From Nonomuraea gerenzanensis (GTDB lineage: Bacteria > Actinomycetota > Actinomycetes > Streptosporangiales > Streptosporangiaceae): a stretch of 64,000 nucleotides of DNA. A program made the translations under genes and the position numbers. The stretch's first letter is position 1. Each line of letters starts with the position of its first letter. The DNA is taken from NCBI RefSeq assembly GCF_020215645.1, contig NZ_CP084058.1, positions 9,114,001 through 9,178,000 on the forward strand. The letters are read 5' to 3'. Positions 26,698 to 36,735 of the stretch are shown here, piece after piece. The notes under the pieces were generated by a model, which worked only from the letters and a program-made list of their open reading frames with translations, did not search any database and was not told the DNA's origin.

Positions 26698-27072
26698 TCA
26701 CACGTCCCGGCAGAGGCAGAACGGGTGCCCCGCCGGGTCGAGGAACACCCGGAAGTCGTCGTCCTCGCTGGGCTGGTGGTCATGCTTGGTCGCGCCGATC
26801 TTCAGCACCTGCCGTTCGGCCTCGTCCAGGTCGGTGACCGTGACGTCGAGGTGGATCTGCTGCGGCCGGTCGGCGCTCGGCCAGGCGGGCGGCTGGTGGT
26901 CCGGCGCGAGCTGGAAGGCGAGCCGCTTGGGCGAGCCCCCGTCACTGACCACCACCCAGTCGTCCTCCACCGAGGTGACCGGCCAGCCCAGCAGGCGGGA
27001 GTAGAACTCCCCCAGGCCCTGAGGATCAGGGCAATCCAGCACTACGGTCCTGAACTCGGCGATGCCGCCCAT
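26698..27072 (-). CDS. VOC-superfamily (glyoxalase-like) protein
   Basis: This 124-residue protein has the paired beta-alpha-beta-beta-beta modules of the vicinal oxygen chelate fold. Visible blocks are AEFRTVVLDCPDPQGLGEFYSRLLGW, QIHLDVTVTDLDEAERQ and RVFLDPAGHPFCL. Single-chain members of this subgroup often bind drugs or small toxins rather than act as glyoxalase I; which applies here cannot be told. It overlaps the start region of the divergent thioredoxin-like gene, so both promoters must lie close together near 27050-27100. Confidence 0.85.
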   Translation of the reverse strand: MGGIAEFRTVVLDCPDPQGLGEFYSRLLGWPVTSVEDDWVVVSDGGSPKRLAFQLAPDHQPPAWPSADRPQQIHLDVTVTDLDEAERQVLKIGATKHDHQPSEDDDFRVFLDPAGHPFCLCRDV

Positions 27073-27097
27073 CGCTGTCCGCCTCTCTCACGCGACA

Positions 27098-27670
27098 ATG
27101 GATGCCATGGCTGCCAACTCGTTCATGGTTCCGCTCGGCACTCCCGCGCCCTCGTTCGACCTGACCGCCATCAACGGCGGCAGCGTCTCGCTGGAAGACC
27201 TCAAGGGCTCTCCCGCCACTCTCATCGTCTTCCTCTCGAACCACTGCCCGTACGTGCGGCACATCGAATCCGGTCTCGGCGCCCTGGCGAGGGACTACGG
27301 CGCGAGGTTGTCGATCGTCGCCATCTGCAGCAACGACAGCGTGAACTACCCGGATGACGACCCGACACACCTGGCGGAGCAGGCCGCGCGGGCCGGGTTC
27401 GCCTTCCCGTACCTGCTGGACGACACCCAGGAGGTGGCCAAGGCCTATCGCGCCGCCTGCACCCCCGACTTCTTCCTGTACGACGCGCAGTTCCAGCTCG
27501 CCTACCGGGGCGAGTTCGACGGCTCGCGGCCGGGCAACGACGTGCCCGTGACCGGCTCGTCGCTGCGGCCGGCCATCGACGCCCTGCTGGACGGCCGGCC
27601 GGTGCCGGAGGAGCAGCACCCGTCGCTCGGCTGCGGCATCAAGTGGAAGCCGGGCAACGAGCCCGTCTGA
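27098..27670 (+). CDS. Thioredoxin-fold AhpC/TSA-like protein
   Basis: This 190-residue protein has a thioredoxin/peroxiredoxin fold. The active region reads NHCPYVRHI with a single Cys50; the second Cys of CXXC is replaced by Val. This is typical of a thioredoxin-family subgroup that also ends with a conserved SLGCGIKWK motif, seen here at the C-terminus. It probably acts in thiol redox or peroxide handling, but the reaction is unproven. The ATG at 27098 or the one at 27107 (MAANSFMVP) is likelier than 27062, which overlaps the divergent VOC gene. It has no signal peptide. Confidence 0.84.
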   Translation: MDAMAANSFMVPLGTPAPSFDLTAINGGSVSLEDLKGSPATLIVFLSNHCPYVRHIESGLGALARDYGARLSIVAICSNDSVNYPDDDPTHLAEQAARAGFAFPYLLDDTQEVAKAYRAACTPDFFLYDAQFQLAYRGEFDGSRPGNDVPVTGSSLRPAIDALLDGRPVPEEQHPSLGCGIKWKPGNEPV

Positions 27671-27755
27671 CTGATCGCGAGTCTCCGGCCGCCGCGTCGT
27701 CCTATGATCGCCAGCAGTCCCGGGCGAGTCACCGACGACGCGAATGGAGAGCGCG

Positions 27756-28760
27756 ATGGTCGCACCACGGGCCGCCTTACCCACCCTGACACTGGTCGCC
27801 CTGCTCGCGGCCGGCTGCGTCGATCCCGGTACGCAGCCCGCCGCCACCACCCCCGCCGGCGGCGGGGCCGAGCGGATCGGCTTCTTCGGCTTCGCCAAGG
27901 CCAACTCCTTCTCCGCGGCCACGTTCGCCGGGGTCGAGGAGCACGCCAGGGCCCACGGCGCCACGGCCGAGTTCCTCGACCCGAACTTCGACGCCCAGGC
28001 CCAGGTCCAGCAGCTCCAGGACGCGGTGACGGCCAAACGGTTCGACGTGTTCGTGGTGCAGGCCAACGACGGGGCGGCCGTGGTGCCGGCGATCCGGGCG
28101 GCGGTGCAAGCGGGGATCACCGTCGTCGTGCAGTTCACCCCTGTCGGCACCCGGTACGACACCGCGGAGCCGCAGGTGGACGGCACGATCACGCTGATCG
28201 ACGTGCCCACGCGCAACGGCGAGGGCCTCGGCGAGCTGGCCGTCCAGGCCTGCCGGAGCAGGAAGCTGGACCCCTGCGAGGTCGCCTACCTGGAAGGCTT
28301 GAAGGCGCTGCCCCTGGACAACGCCCGCACCCGGGCGGCCGTCGGCGTGCTGGAGGCCGCCCCAGAGGTCCGGGTCAAGGCCCAGGCCGAGGGCGGCTAC
28401 ACGCAGGAGAGCGGGCGCAAGGCGATGCAGGACATCCTGCAGAAGGAGCCCGGCATCGACGTGGTCGTCGGCTCCTCGCAGGCCCTGCTCGGCGCCGAGG
28501 CCGTGGCCCGGGGCAAGGACATCCTGTACGTCGCCAACGGCGCCTCCCGCCAGACCGTGGAGGCGGTCCAGCAGGGCCGCTGGTTCGGCGCGTACTACCT
28601 GCCGGTCAAGACCCTCGGCGCCAAGGCCGCCGAGCTGGGCCTGGCCAAGGCGCTCGGCAAAAGCGTGCCCGCCACGAACGTGATGACGGACGTCGCGCCC
28701 GCCACCAGCATGGGCACCAGGGACGCGCTGGCCCAGGTGCGCGGCGAATACGACGAATGA
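27756..28760 (+). CDS. Sugar-type ABC transporter substrate-binding lipoprotein
   Basis: This 334-residue protein begins with a lipoprotein signal peptide (lipobox LLAAGC, followed by a Pro/Thr/Gly-rich linker). A periplasmic-binding protein type I fold like RbsB follows (RIGFFGFAKANSFSAA, DVFVVQANDGAAVVPAI, DVVVGSSQALLGAEAV). It should capture a sugar or related small molecule outside the membrane. The ATG at 27756 is preceded by GGAGAG; an ATG four codons earlier is possible. A TATGAT hexamer at 27703-27708 is a plausible -10. Its stop overlaps the permease start by 4 bp. Confidence 0.88.
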   Translation: MVAPRAALPTLTLVALLAAGCVDPGTQPAATTPAGGGAERIGFFGFAKANSFSAATFAGVEEHARAHGATAEFLDPNFDAQAQVQQLQDAVTAKRFDVFVVQANDGAAVVPAIRAAVQAGITVVVQFTPVGTRYDTAEPQVDGTITLIDVPTRNGEGLGELAVQACRSRKLDPCEVAYLEGLKALPLDNARTRAAVGVLEAAPEVRVKAQAEGGYTQESGRKAMQDILQKEPGIDVVVGSSQALLGAEAVARGKDILYVANGASRQTVEAVQQGRWFGAYYLPVKTLGAKAAELGLAKALGKSVPATNVMTDVAPATSMGTRDALAQVRGEYDE

Positions 28761-29686
28761 CCCGCGACCACGGCATCCTCGCCGGGGTCGCGGCCCTGGT
28801 CCTGCTGCTCTCGCTGGCCACGGACACGTTCCTGACCCCGGGGAACCTGGTCAACCTGCTCGACCAGACCGTGGTGGTGGGGCTGCTGGCGTGCGGCATG
28901 ACGCTGTGCGTGATCTGCGGCGTGTTCGACCTGTCGGCCGGCGCGGTGCTCGCCGTCAGCGCCATCGTCGCGGTCGTCGTCACCCGGCACGCCGGCGTCC
29001 CGGCGGGCTACGCGGCGGCCGTGGCGGCGGGGGCGCTGCTCGGCACGGTGAACGGCCTGGTCGTGGTGTGGTCGGGGGTGCACTCGTTCATCGTCACGCT
29101 CGCGCTCGGCCTGGTGCACCGGGGCCTGGCGCTGGTCATCACCGGCGGCGCGATCGTCTACCCCGGCCCGGCTCAGCTCGCCTCCTTCCAGTCGCTGAGC
29201 TGGCCGACCGTGCTGGGCGGCGTCACCGCCGCCTCGCTGCTGCTGGTCGCGGCGGCCGTGGCCGGCTCGGTGCTGCTGTCGCGCACCACGTTCGGCCGCC
29301 GGGTGTACGCGGTCGGCGGCAACTCCGAGGCGGCCCGGCTGTCGGGCATCGGGGTGCGCGCGGTCCGCGTGGGGGTCTTCGCGATCAGCGGCACCTGCGC
29401 GGCCCTGGCCGGGCTGGTGCTGGCCGCGCGGGGCGGCTCGGCCCAGTCGGACATGGGGACGCTGCTGGAGCTGACGGCCATCGCGGCGGTCGTGATCGGC
29501 GGGACGAGCATCCTCGGCGGGCGGGGCGCGGTCTGGCGGGGGCTGGTGGGCGTGCTGATCCTGACGCTCATCGGCAACGGCTTCAACCTGCTGGGCTGGG
29601 ACACCACCTACCGGCCGATCGTCGAGGGGCTGCTGATCCTGGGGGCCGTGAGCCTTGATCACCGGCTCAGGATCCGCCGCGTTTGA
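28757..29686 (+). CDS. Ribose-type ABC transporter permease
   Basis: This 309-residue integral membrane protein has eight or more hydrophobic segments and the signatures of the RbsC family: TPGNLVNLLDQ near the start, GVFDLSAGAVLA, NSEAARLSGI in the ATPase-contact loop, and GGTSILGGRGAVWRGLVG. It forms the membrane channel for the binding protein encoded just upstream, and translation is coupled through an ATGA overlap. No ATP-binding gene lies on either side: the next gene is a methyltransferase. It must use an ATPase encoded elsewhere, or the system is incomplete. Confidence 0.88.
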   Translation: MTRDHGILAGVAALVLLLSLATDTFLTPGNLVNLLDQTVVVGLLACGMTLCVICGVFDLSAGAVLAVSAIVAVVVTRHAGVPAGYAAAVAAGALLGTVNGLVVVWSGVHSFIVTLALGLVHRGLALVITGGAIVYPGPAQLASFQSLSWPTVLGGVTAASLLLVAAAVAGSVLLSRTTFGRRVYAVGGNSEAARLSGIGVRAVRVGVFAISGTCAALAGLVLAARGGSAQSDMGTLLELTAIAAVVIGGTSILGGRGAVWRGLVGVLILTLIGNGFNLLGWDTTYRPIVEGLLILGAVSLDHRLRIRRV

Positions 29687-29761
29687 CAGGAAAGATCCAC
29701 AAACTTGTCACGACGGCGTTACGATCTGTTCCATTCGTTCCGCGGATCCCGAAGGGCCCAG

Positions 29762-30565
29762 ATGACCAACCCCCCGCGCGTACCGAAGGGCATCAATCCC
29801 CGCGTCCCCAACGCCGCGCGCATGTACGACTACTATCTCGGCGGCAAGGACAACTTCGCGGCCGACCGCGAGGCCGCCGAGAAGATCATGGCGCTGGGGC
29901 CCAGCCGGGAGATCTGCCTGGCCAACCGGCGGTTCCTGGGCAGGGCCGTCCGGCAGGTGGCGAGCCTCGGCATCGACCAGTTCATCGACCTCGGCACCGG
30001 CCTGCCCAACCAGGACAACGTGCACGAGGTGGCCCGCGAGGTGCACCCGGACGCGCACGTCGTCTACGTCGACTACGACCCCGTGGTGATCGTGCACGCC
30101 CGCGCCCTGCTGGCCGGCGCCGATGCGAACATCACGATCGTGCACGCCGACGTCCGCGAGCCCGCCTCGATCCTGGACGCGCCGGAGACCACGAAGCTGA
30201 TCGACTTCAGCCGGCCGGTGGGCGTGGTCTTCCTCGGCGTGCTGCATTGCCTGACCGACGCGGAGGACCCGTGGGGGGTGGTGGCCGCCTTCCGCGAGCG
30301 GATGGCGCCCGGCAGCGCGCTCATCGTCTCCCACCTCACCGACGACGCCCATCCCGAGGTGGGCAAGGCGGCGCGCGAGGTGTATGACGAGGCCGACGCG
30401 CCCCTCATCCACCGCGGCCACGAGGCGGTCACCCGCCTGTTCGAGGGCTTCGAGGTGCTGGAGCCGGGCGTGACACACGTGGACGCGTGGCGGCCGGACG
30501 AGGCCTGGGAGCGCGGGCTGGCGGGCGGCGAGTGGTGGTACGTCGGCGTCGGGCTCAAACCCTGA
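29762..30565 (+). CDS. DUF574-type SAM-dependent methyltransferase
   Basis: This 267-residue protein is a member of the SAM-dependent methyltransferase family once called DUF574, which is greatly expanded in actinomycetes. Typical blocks are NAARMYDYYLGGKDNFAADR, the SAM-binding FIDLGTGLPNQDN, VYVDYDPVVI and a WWYVGVG end. Substrates of the family are mostly unknown. The ATG at 29762 gives the usual N-terminus (TNPPRVPKGINPRVP). It starts 75 bp after the permease gene and may be transcribed from its own promoter. A short convergent gene follows. Confidence 0.87.
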   Translation: MTNPPRVPKGINPRVPNAARMYDYYLGGKDNFAADREAAEKIMALGPSREICLANRRFLGRAVRQVASLGIDQFIDLGTGLPNQDNVHEVAREVHPDAHVVYVDYDPVVIVHARALLAGADANITIVHADVREPASILDAPETTKLIDFSRPVGVVFLGVLHCLTDAEDPWGVVAAFRERMAPGSALIVSHLTDDAHPEVGKAAREVYDEADAPLIHRGHEAVTRLFEGFEVLEPGVTHVDAWRPDEAWERGLAGGEWWYVGVGLKP

Positions 30566-30589
30566 CACCCCCCGCCGCCCGGCACGGCT

Positions 30590-30907
30590 TCAGGTCGCGG
30601 CGGCGGCGATGGCGGCGGGCAGCGCGATCAGCAACTCGTGCGGCTCACCGCCCTCCCAGTGCCGGATCAGCTTGGTGCCCGCCTCCCCCGGATCGAACCC
30701 CTCGCAGCCCAGCGGCCCGAAACAGCCCGCCTGGTCCAGCATGAGGATCAGCGGGTCGTCCTCGGGGAGGCTGCCCGCATAGGCGGCGGCGTCGAGCAGA
30801 GCCAGGGCACACCTGGCGTTGCGGCCGTCGTCCCTGGTCTCCACCCGGTCAAGACGGCGCCGGGCCTGGGCGCGGAGATACACGGCGAGCGATTCTGACC
30901 TACTCAC
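30590..30907 (-). CDS. Hypothetical small protein
   Basis: This 105-residue protein is not recognised. It is mostly helical, with a basic N-terminus (LRAQARRRLDRVE), a middle with two cysteines (AGCFGPLGCEGFDPGE) and an alanine-rich end. No signal peptide or membrane helix is seen. The GTG start at 30907 is preceded by AAGAAGG. It is convergent with the methyltransferase gene and divergent from carbonic anhydrase. The upstream gap contains a TACG repeat at 30924-30937. Coding is supported by length, wobble bias and the ribosome site only. Confidence 0.6.
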   Translation of the reverse strand: MSRSESLAVYLRAQARRRLDRVETRDDGRNARCALALLDAAAYAGSLPEDDPLILMLDQAGCFGPLGCEGFDPGEAGTKLIRHWEGGEPHELLIALPAAIAAAAT

Positions 30908-31045
30908 GACAAACCTTCTTGGAGTACGTACGTACGGCTACGACATCATCACCCACGGTGAACGCGTTTCGTGGGAGGTTTGCCAACTCCGGCCTGTCGC
31001 CACCCCGCCCTCACGAGATCTGAGGCATGAGGGATTATTTGTGGC

Positions 31046-31540
31046 ATGAGTGCGTTCGACGACCTGTATGCCGCCAACGAGAAGTTCGCCGAGACGTTCG
31101 GCAACTCCGGCCTCACGGGCCGGGCCGCGCGCGGTCTCGCCGTTGTGACCTGCATGGACTCCCGGATCGACCCGCTGGGGCTCCTCGGATTGAAGCCCGG
31201 CGACGCCAAGATCCTGCGCAACGCCGGCGCCCGCGTGACGGACGACGTGCTGCGGACGCTGGTGCTGGCCGTCGTCCTGCTGGGGGTGGATCGGATTCTG
31301 GTCATGCCGCATACGGACTGCGGGATGGCCAAGGTCACGGACGCGGACGTGCATGCGCTGGCGAAGGAGCGCGGGGTGGACACGCGGAGCCTGGAGTTCC
31401 ACACGGTTCCTGATCAGAATGAGGCGCTCAAGCATGATCTGACCCGGATCAGGACGTTTCCGTTCCTGCCTACGGGGATGCCGGTGACGGGGGCGATCTA
31501 CGACGTGCACACGGGGAAGCTGAGCCCGTCGGATCACTGA
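31046..31540 (+). CDS. Beta-class carbonic anhydrase
   Basis: This 164-residue zinc enzyme interconverts carbon dioxide and bicarbonate in the cytosol. The zinc ligands Cys36 (in CMDSR, with the Asp38-Arg40 dyad), His89 and Cys92 (MPHTDCGM) are all present. It is shorter than plant-type enzymes and matches the small mycobacterial and actinomycete forms. The ATG at 31046 starts MSAFDDLYAANEKF. It stands alone. The second half of the gene has more A/T and G-ending codons than its neighbours. Confidence 0.9.
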   Translation: MSAFDDLYAANEKFAETFGNSGLTGRAARGLAVVTCMDSRIDPLGLLGLKPGDAKILRNAGARVTDDVLRTLVLAVVLLGVDRILVMPHTDCGMAKVTDADVHALAKERGVDTRSLEFHTVPDQNEALKHDLTRIRTFPFLPTGMPVTGAIYDVHTGKLSPSDH

Positions 31541-32028
31541 GCCGCCTTGGCCCCGAGCCGTACTGGCGACCGCTTCGCGCTGCGGACGGCGGTCGGCGCG
31601 TCATGCCGTGGACGGTGGGCGGCACCCCACTCCGTGGACGGCGCCCAGCGCTCCACGCATCGACGGAGGCCAGCGCTTCCTGCCGTGGTCGGCGGCCGGC
31701 GCTCCTGCGGGCCGTAGCGCGCGCCAGAAGGGCCCAGCACGGGGCAGGGGCCCGGACAGGCACGGAGGGGCAGGAGAAGCTCAGGAGCCTCTACAGGCCC
31801 GCAGAGACCCCAGAACGCCGCTGTGACACTGCGGCGCTGGCGTGCCGTAACGCTGGGAGGCCATAACGCTCGCGGGCCGTGGCGCTCGCAGGCCGCGGTG
31901 CTAGGGCACCAAGGCGTCGGCCCGGAACCCGGAACGGAGGAGCCGGCCGCAGGCATGAGCCTCGGCCGGCCCTGATCACGCAATCTCGGGGATTCCCCCG
32001 ATCACGCGATCTCGGAGACTCCCCAGGG
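31541..32028. other. 488-bp gene-free region with degenerate repeats
   Basis: No convincing gene is found between carbonic anhydrase and the convergent parE. It contains loosely repeated words (CCGTGGACGG, 31608-31640; TAACGCT and GGCGCTCGCAGG, 31848-31900). At the parE side there is a tandem 25-bp repeat with two small hairpins (31974-32024). Confidence 0.55.
31974..32024 (-). repeat. Tandem 25-bp repeat with twin hairpins just after parE
   Basis: Two copies (31974-31998 and 32000-32024) share GATCACGC.ATCTCGG and differ at only a few bases. Each ends in a short inverted repeat (GGGGATTCCCC, and GGAGACTCC). They lie four bases past the parE stop and could form a double hairpin that ends or protects the parE mRNA. 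Confidence 0.6.
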
Positions 32029-34095
<2,067 letters not shown>

Positions 34096-34342
34096 TCCAG
34101 CTCCCCTGGTCTAGGCATCGAACACGTGTGCGTAGCCTACCGTTCTTCCCCTACGCGCGCGTACAAGCTTGCCATGGCGTCACGTTTGCCGTTACCAACC
34201 GGCTGATCGTCATTACTTTGGGACACATTCCGCTCTGGGCGTAGAGAGGGGGCGGTTGGGAACGTCCAGGTCCGGTTAGATGTTGTTCCAAGTGACTGAC
34301 GCCAGATCCTCGCTTCGGCGGGGGTGACCCGAAAGGCGATAC

Positions 34343-34573
34343 GTGACTGGAGCTCTCGCCCCCGTTAAGCCGCTGACGGCCCTCGACCGCTGCGACCGCT
34401 GCGGTGCCCAGGCCTACATTCGCGCGACCCTGCCTGTGGGTGGGGAGCTGCTGTTCTGCGCCCACCATGGGCGTCAGCACATCGCAGCGTTGCGTGAAAA
34501 GGGCGCCGACATCCTGGACGAGTCGGCTCGACTCAGCGAAACCCCAACCATTGCCCCCAACGACGAGCGCTGA
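34343..34573 (+). CDS. DUF7455-type small zinc-ribbon-like protein
   Basis: This 76-residue actinobacterial protein is usually encoded near hrdB and parE. It has a likely metal site made of CDRCGAQAY and CAHHGRQH, with a conserved LTALDRCDRCGA start and a charged C-terminal helix. Its role is unknown; a nucleic-acid or RNA-polymerase link is a guess from its location. The GTG start at 34343 follows GAAAGG. A hairpin terminator lies at 34619-34648. Confidence 0.85.
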   Translation: MTGALAPVKPLTALDRCDRCGAQAYIRATLPVGGELLFCAHHGRQHIAALREKGADILDESARLSETPTIAPNDER

Positions 34574-34618
34574 TCCGCGCTGGTCGTTATGAGATAACCA
34601 CATATTGCATGACCAGTA

Positions 34619-34648
34619 CGGCGACCCTGGGGCACCCCGGGGTCGCCG
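34619..34648 (+). terminator. Stem-loop terminator after the DUF7455 gene
   Basis: The arms CGGCGACCC (34619-34627) and GGGTCGCCG (34640-34648) pair perfectly over 9 bp. Inside, a T-G wobble and a GGG/CCC inner stem lead to a tight loop. TTCTGC follows directly. Confidence 0.7.
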
Positions 34649-34902
34649 TTCTGCACTCCAGGGCCGGTTGATCCGGCATCCCGCTACTGGCTGATCCGGC
34701 ACGTGGTGGCCGGTTGAGCCGGCGCTCCCTGGCCGGCTCCCGCTCGCGCTGCGGCACTCGGCGTGCCGTGGTCACGTGCGGGAATGTCGGCGCGGCCTGG
34801 CGTGTCGCCTGCACGACAAAAGCCGCGCCTGACACACAACCGGGGCGCAGCGTACGGCCGCATCCGGCGGACGCCCGGGCGTGGCGAACGGCCCCGCGCG
34901 GC

Positions 34903-35072
34903 GTGCGGCCGGGCGTGGCGTGCGGCCGGGCGTGGCGTGCGGCCGGGCGTGGCGTGCGGCCGGGCGTGGCGTGCGGCCGGGCGTGGCGTGCGGCCGGGCG
35001 TGGCGTGCGGCCGGGCGTGGCGTGCGGCCGGGCGTGGCGTGCGGCCGGGCGTGGCGTGCGGCCGGGCGTGGC
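34903..35072. repeat. 17-bp minisatellite, ten perfect tandem copies
   Basis: The unit GTGCGGCCGGGCGTGGC is repeated ten times without a mismatch from 34903 to 35072. Flanking degraded pieces (GGGCGTGGCGAACGG before, GGCCAGCGGTCGAGCGTGG after) suggest an older, longer array. The unit is not a multiple of three and lies between genes. Perfect identity means recent expansion by slippage or unequal crossing-over, so copy number should vary among strains. Confidence 0.95.
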
Positions 35073-35099
35073 CAGCGGTCGAGCGTGGGCCTTGCCGGG

Positions 35100-35804
35100 T
35101 TACCGCACCCGATAGTGATACCGCCCCGCGACCTCGAACCCCTCCCCCCGATACAGCGCCTGAGCCCCCGCGTTCGCAGCCGTCACCACCAGGTACGCGG
35201 ACCCGGCCCCATCCCCCGCCCGCGCCACCAGGGCCCGCAGCACCACCCGCGCCAGCCCCCGACGCCGCGCCCCGGGCAGCGTCGCCATGCAGTAGATCCC
35301 GAGCGTGTCGCCCTGCGGCACGCCCCGCCCGACGGCCAGCACCACCCCGTCCTCCTCGTACGCCGCATACCAGGCAGGCACCCCGGCGCAGATGCGCTCA
35401 GCCTCCTCCAGCCCGCTGCCGTAGCGGCCGTCCACCGCCCACCAGGCCGCCAGCCACCCCGGCCACGGCCGGTCATCGACGCGCACCCCCGGCCGCCCCG
35501 CCTCACCGACGGGTTCGCCGGTCATGAGCAGGGTGGGGTCGGCCAGCGCATAACCCCGGCGCTCCAGCTCCTCGTCCAGCGCGGGCGGGGTGCCGGGGCC
35601 GATCGAGAAGACGCAGCGCTGCCCGCGGGCGGCGTAGAACGCCTCCGCCGCGCGGATCGCGCCGTCCAGGTCGGCGGGCAGGCTCGTGGCGAGCACGGAG
35701 TTGGCGCGCTTGGTGACGCCGCCGGCGTGGCGGAGCACCCATCCGTCATGGGCGTGCTGCTCGTAGGCGGGCCAGGCCTCATGCACAAGACGGTCGAAAT
35801 CCAT
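35100..35804 (-). CDS. GNAT-family N-acetyltransferase
   Basis: This 234-residue protein has a C-terminal GNAT fold (about 110-234). The acetyl-CoA loop is in LPGARRRGLARVVLRALVARA, followed by AYLVVTAANAGAQALYRGEGFEVAGRY. The N-terminal half has the AWPAYEQHAHDGWVLRHAGGVTKRANSV block of a common actinomycete subgroup, so it is a tandem or degenerate-tandem GNAT. The substrate is unknown. The stop codon is only 28 bp from the minisatellite, so its transcript would run into the repeats. Confidence 0.85.
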   Translation of the reverse strand: MDFDRLVHEAWPAYEQHAHDGWVLRHAGGVTKRANSVLATSLPADLDGAIRAAEAFYAARGQRCVFSIGPGTPPALDEELERRGYALADPTLLMTGEPVGEAGRPGVRVDDRPWPGWLAAWWAVDGRYGSGLEEAERICAGVPAWYAAYEEDGVVLAVGRGVPQGDTLGIYCMATLPGARRRGLARVVLRALVARAGDGAGSAYLVVTAANAGAQALYRGEGFEVAGRYHYRVR

Positions 35805-35882
35805 CCCGGCACCCTAACCGCCCCGGTGCCCGGCAGGGTCCAGGGGGTAGGGCGCTGGCCTGGGCCAATAGGGTATGGGGCT

Positions 35883-36629
35883 GTGTTGATTCTGTTGCCG
35901 CCGTCCGAAGGCAAGTCCTCGCAGGGCAGCGGGCCGCCCGTGGGCGAGCTGTCGTTCCCGGCCCTCGACAAGCACCGCACGCGGGTGCTGAACGCGCTCA
36001 TCCGCGCCTCCAAGCGCCGCGACGCCCTCGACGTGCTCGGGCTGACGCCGGGGCTGGCGGGCGAGCTGGACAAGAACGCGGCACTGAAGAGCGCGCCCAC
36101 CCTGCCCGCCGCCGCGCTCTACACCGGCGTGCTCTACGACAATCTCGGCCTGGAGAGCCTCGACGAGGAGTCCAGGAGGCGGGCCGAGGAGTCGTTGCTG
36201 ATCTTCTCCGGGCTGTGGGGTGTGGTGAAGATCACAGACCGGATCCCGCCGTACCGGCTCTCGATGGGCGTGAATCTGCCGCAGCTCGGCGGGCTGGCGG
36301 CGTTCTGGCGGCCCAAGGTGACCAAGGAGCTGGACCGGATTCCCGGGCTGGTGGTGGATCTGCGCTCGGCCACGTACGCGGGGGCCTGGCAGCCCGGCTC
36401 GCGCTCGGTGACAGTGAGGGTCTTCCGCGACGGCAAGGTCGTCAGCCACATGGCCAAGGCCACCCGGGGGGAGATCGCCCGCGCGCTGCTGCGCCAGGAG
36501 GTGGCCCCGGCGAGCCCGGACGAGCTGGTCAAGGCCCTCGACGCCCTCGGCTACACCGTGGAGCTCGCCGAGCCTGCCCGCCCCAACCGCCCCTGGGTGC
36601 TGGACGTGCACGTCACCGACCCCACCTGA
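35883..36629 (+). CDS. yaaA: YaaA-family peroxide stress protein
   Basis: This 248-residue protein belongs to the YaaA/DUF328 family, which in E. coli lowers free iron and protects DNA during peroxide stress. The family start LILLPPSEGKS is complete, and LYDNLGLESLDEES, FSGLWGVVKITDRIPPYRLSMG and DLRSATYAGAW are typical. The GTG at 35883 is the start. The reading frame stays open far upstream through the minisatellite, but that part has no family match. It diverges from the GNAT gene and converges on hrdB. Confidence 0.88.
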   Translation: MLILLPPSEGKSSQGSGPPVGELSFPALDKHRTRVLNALIRASKRRDALDVLGLTPGLAGELDKNAALKSAPTLPAAALYTGVLYDNLGLESLDEESRRRAEESLLIFSGLWGVVKITDRIPPYRLSMGVNLPQLGGLAAFWRPKVTKELDRIPGLVVDLRSATYAGAWQPGSRSVTVRVFRDGKVVSHMAKATRGEIARALLRQEVAPASPDELVKALDALGYTVELAEPARPNRPWVLDVHVTDPT

Positions 36630-36674
36630 CCGGCGTCCCGGGCCCCGCGAGCGGGAGCCCAGGCCCGGAAAACG

Positions 36675-36712
36675 CCACGCGCCCCGCCGGAAACTCCCGG
36701 CGGGGCGCGTGG
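36675..36712. terminator. Strong bidirectional terminator between yaaA and hrdB
   Basis: The arms 36675-36690 and 36697-36712 form a perfect 16-bp GC-rich stem with a 6-nt AAACTC loop. It lies in the gap between the converging genes, 24 bp past the hrdB stop. Confidence 0.8.
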
Positions 36713-36735
36713 ATCGAGCGATGACGCGTGCCGTC

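Larger units (their letters stand above)
34574..35099. other. 526-bp gene-free region containing a terminator and a minisatellite
   Basis: After the DUF7455 gene come a terminator (34619-34648), a stretch with repeated GGCTGATCCGGCA-like words (34660-34740), and the 17-bp minisatellite (34903-35072). Open frames through it are produced by the repeat and are not credible genes. Confidence 0.65.

Noticed and set aside
34903..35072. CRISPR array
   Set aside because: Units are 17 bp and directly adjacent with no spacers, and no cas genes are near. It is a minisatellite.
34881..35882. Upstream extension of the yaaA frame through the minisatellite
   Set aside because: The family N-terminus LILLPPSEGK begins at 35883. 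The extension is translated repeat DNA and overlaps the opposing GNAT gene.
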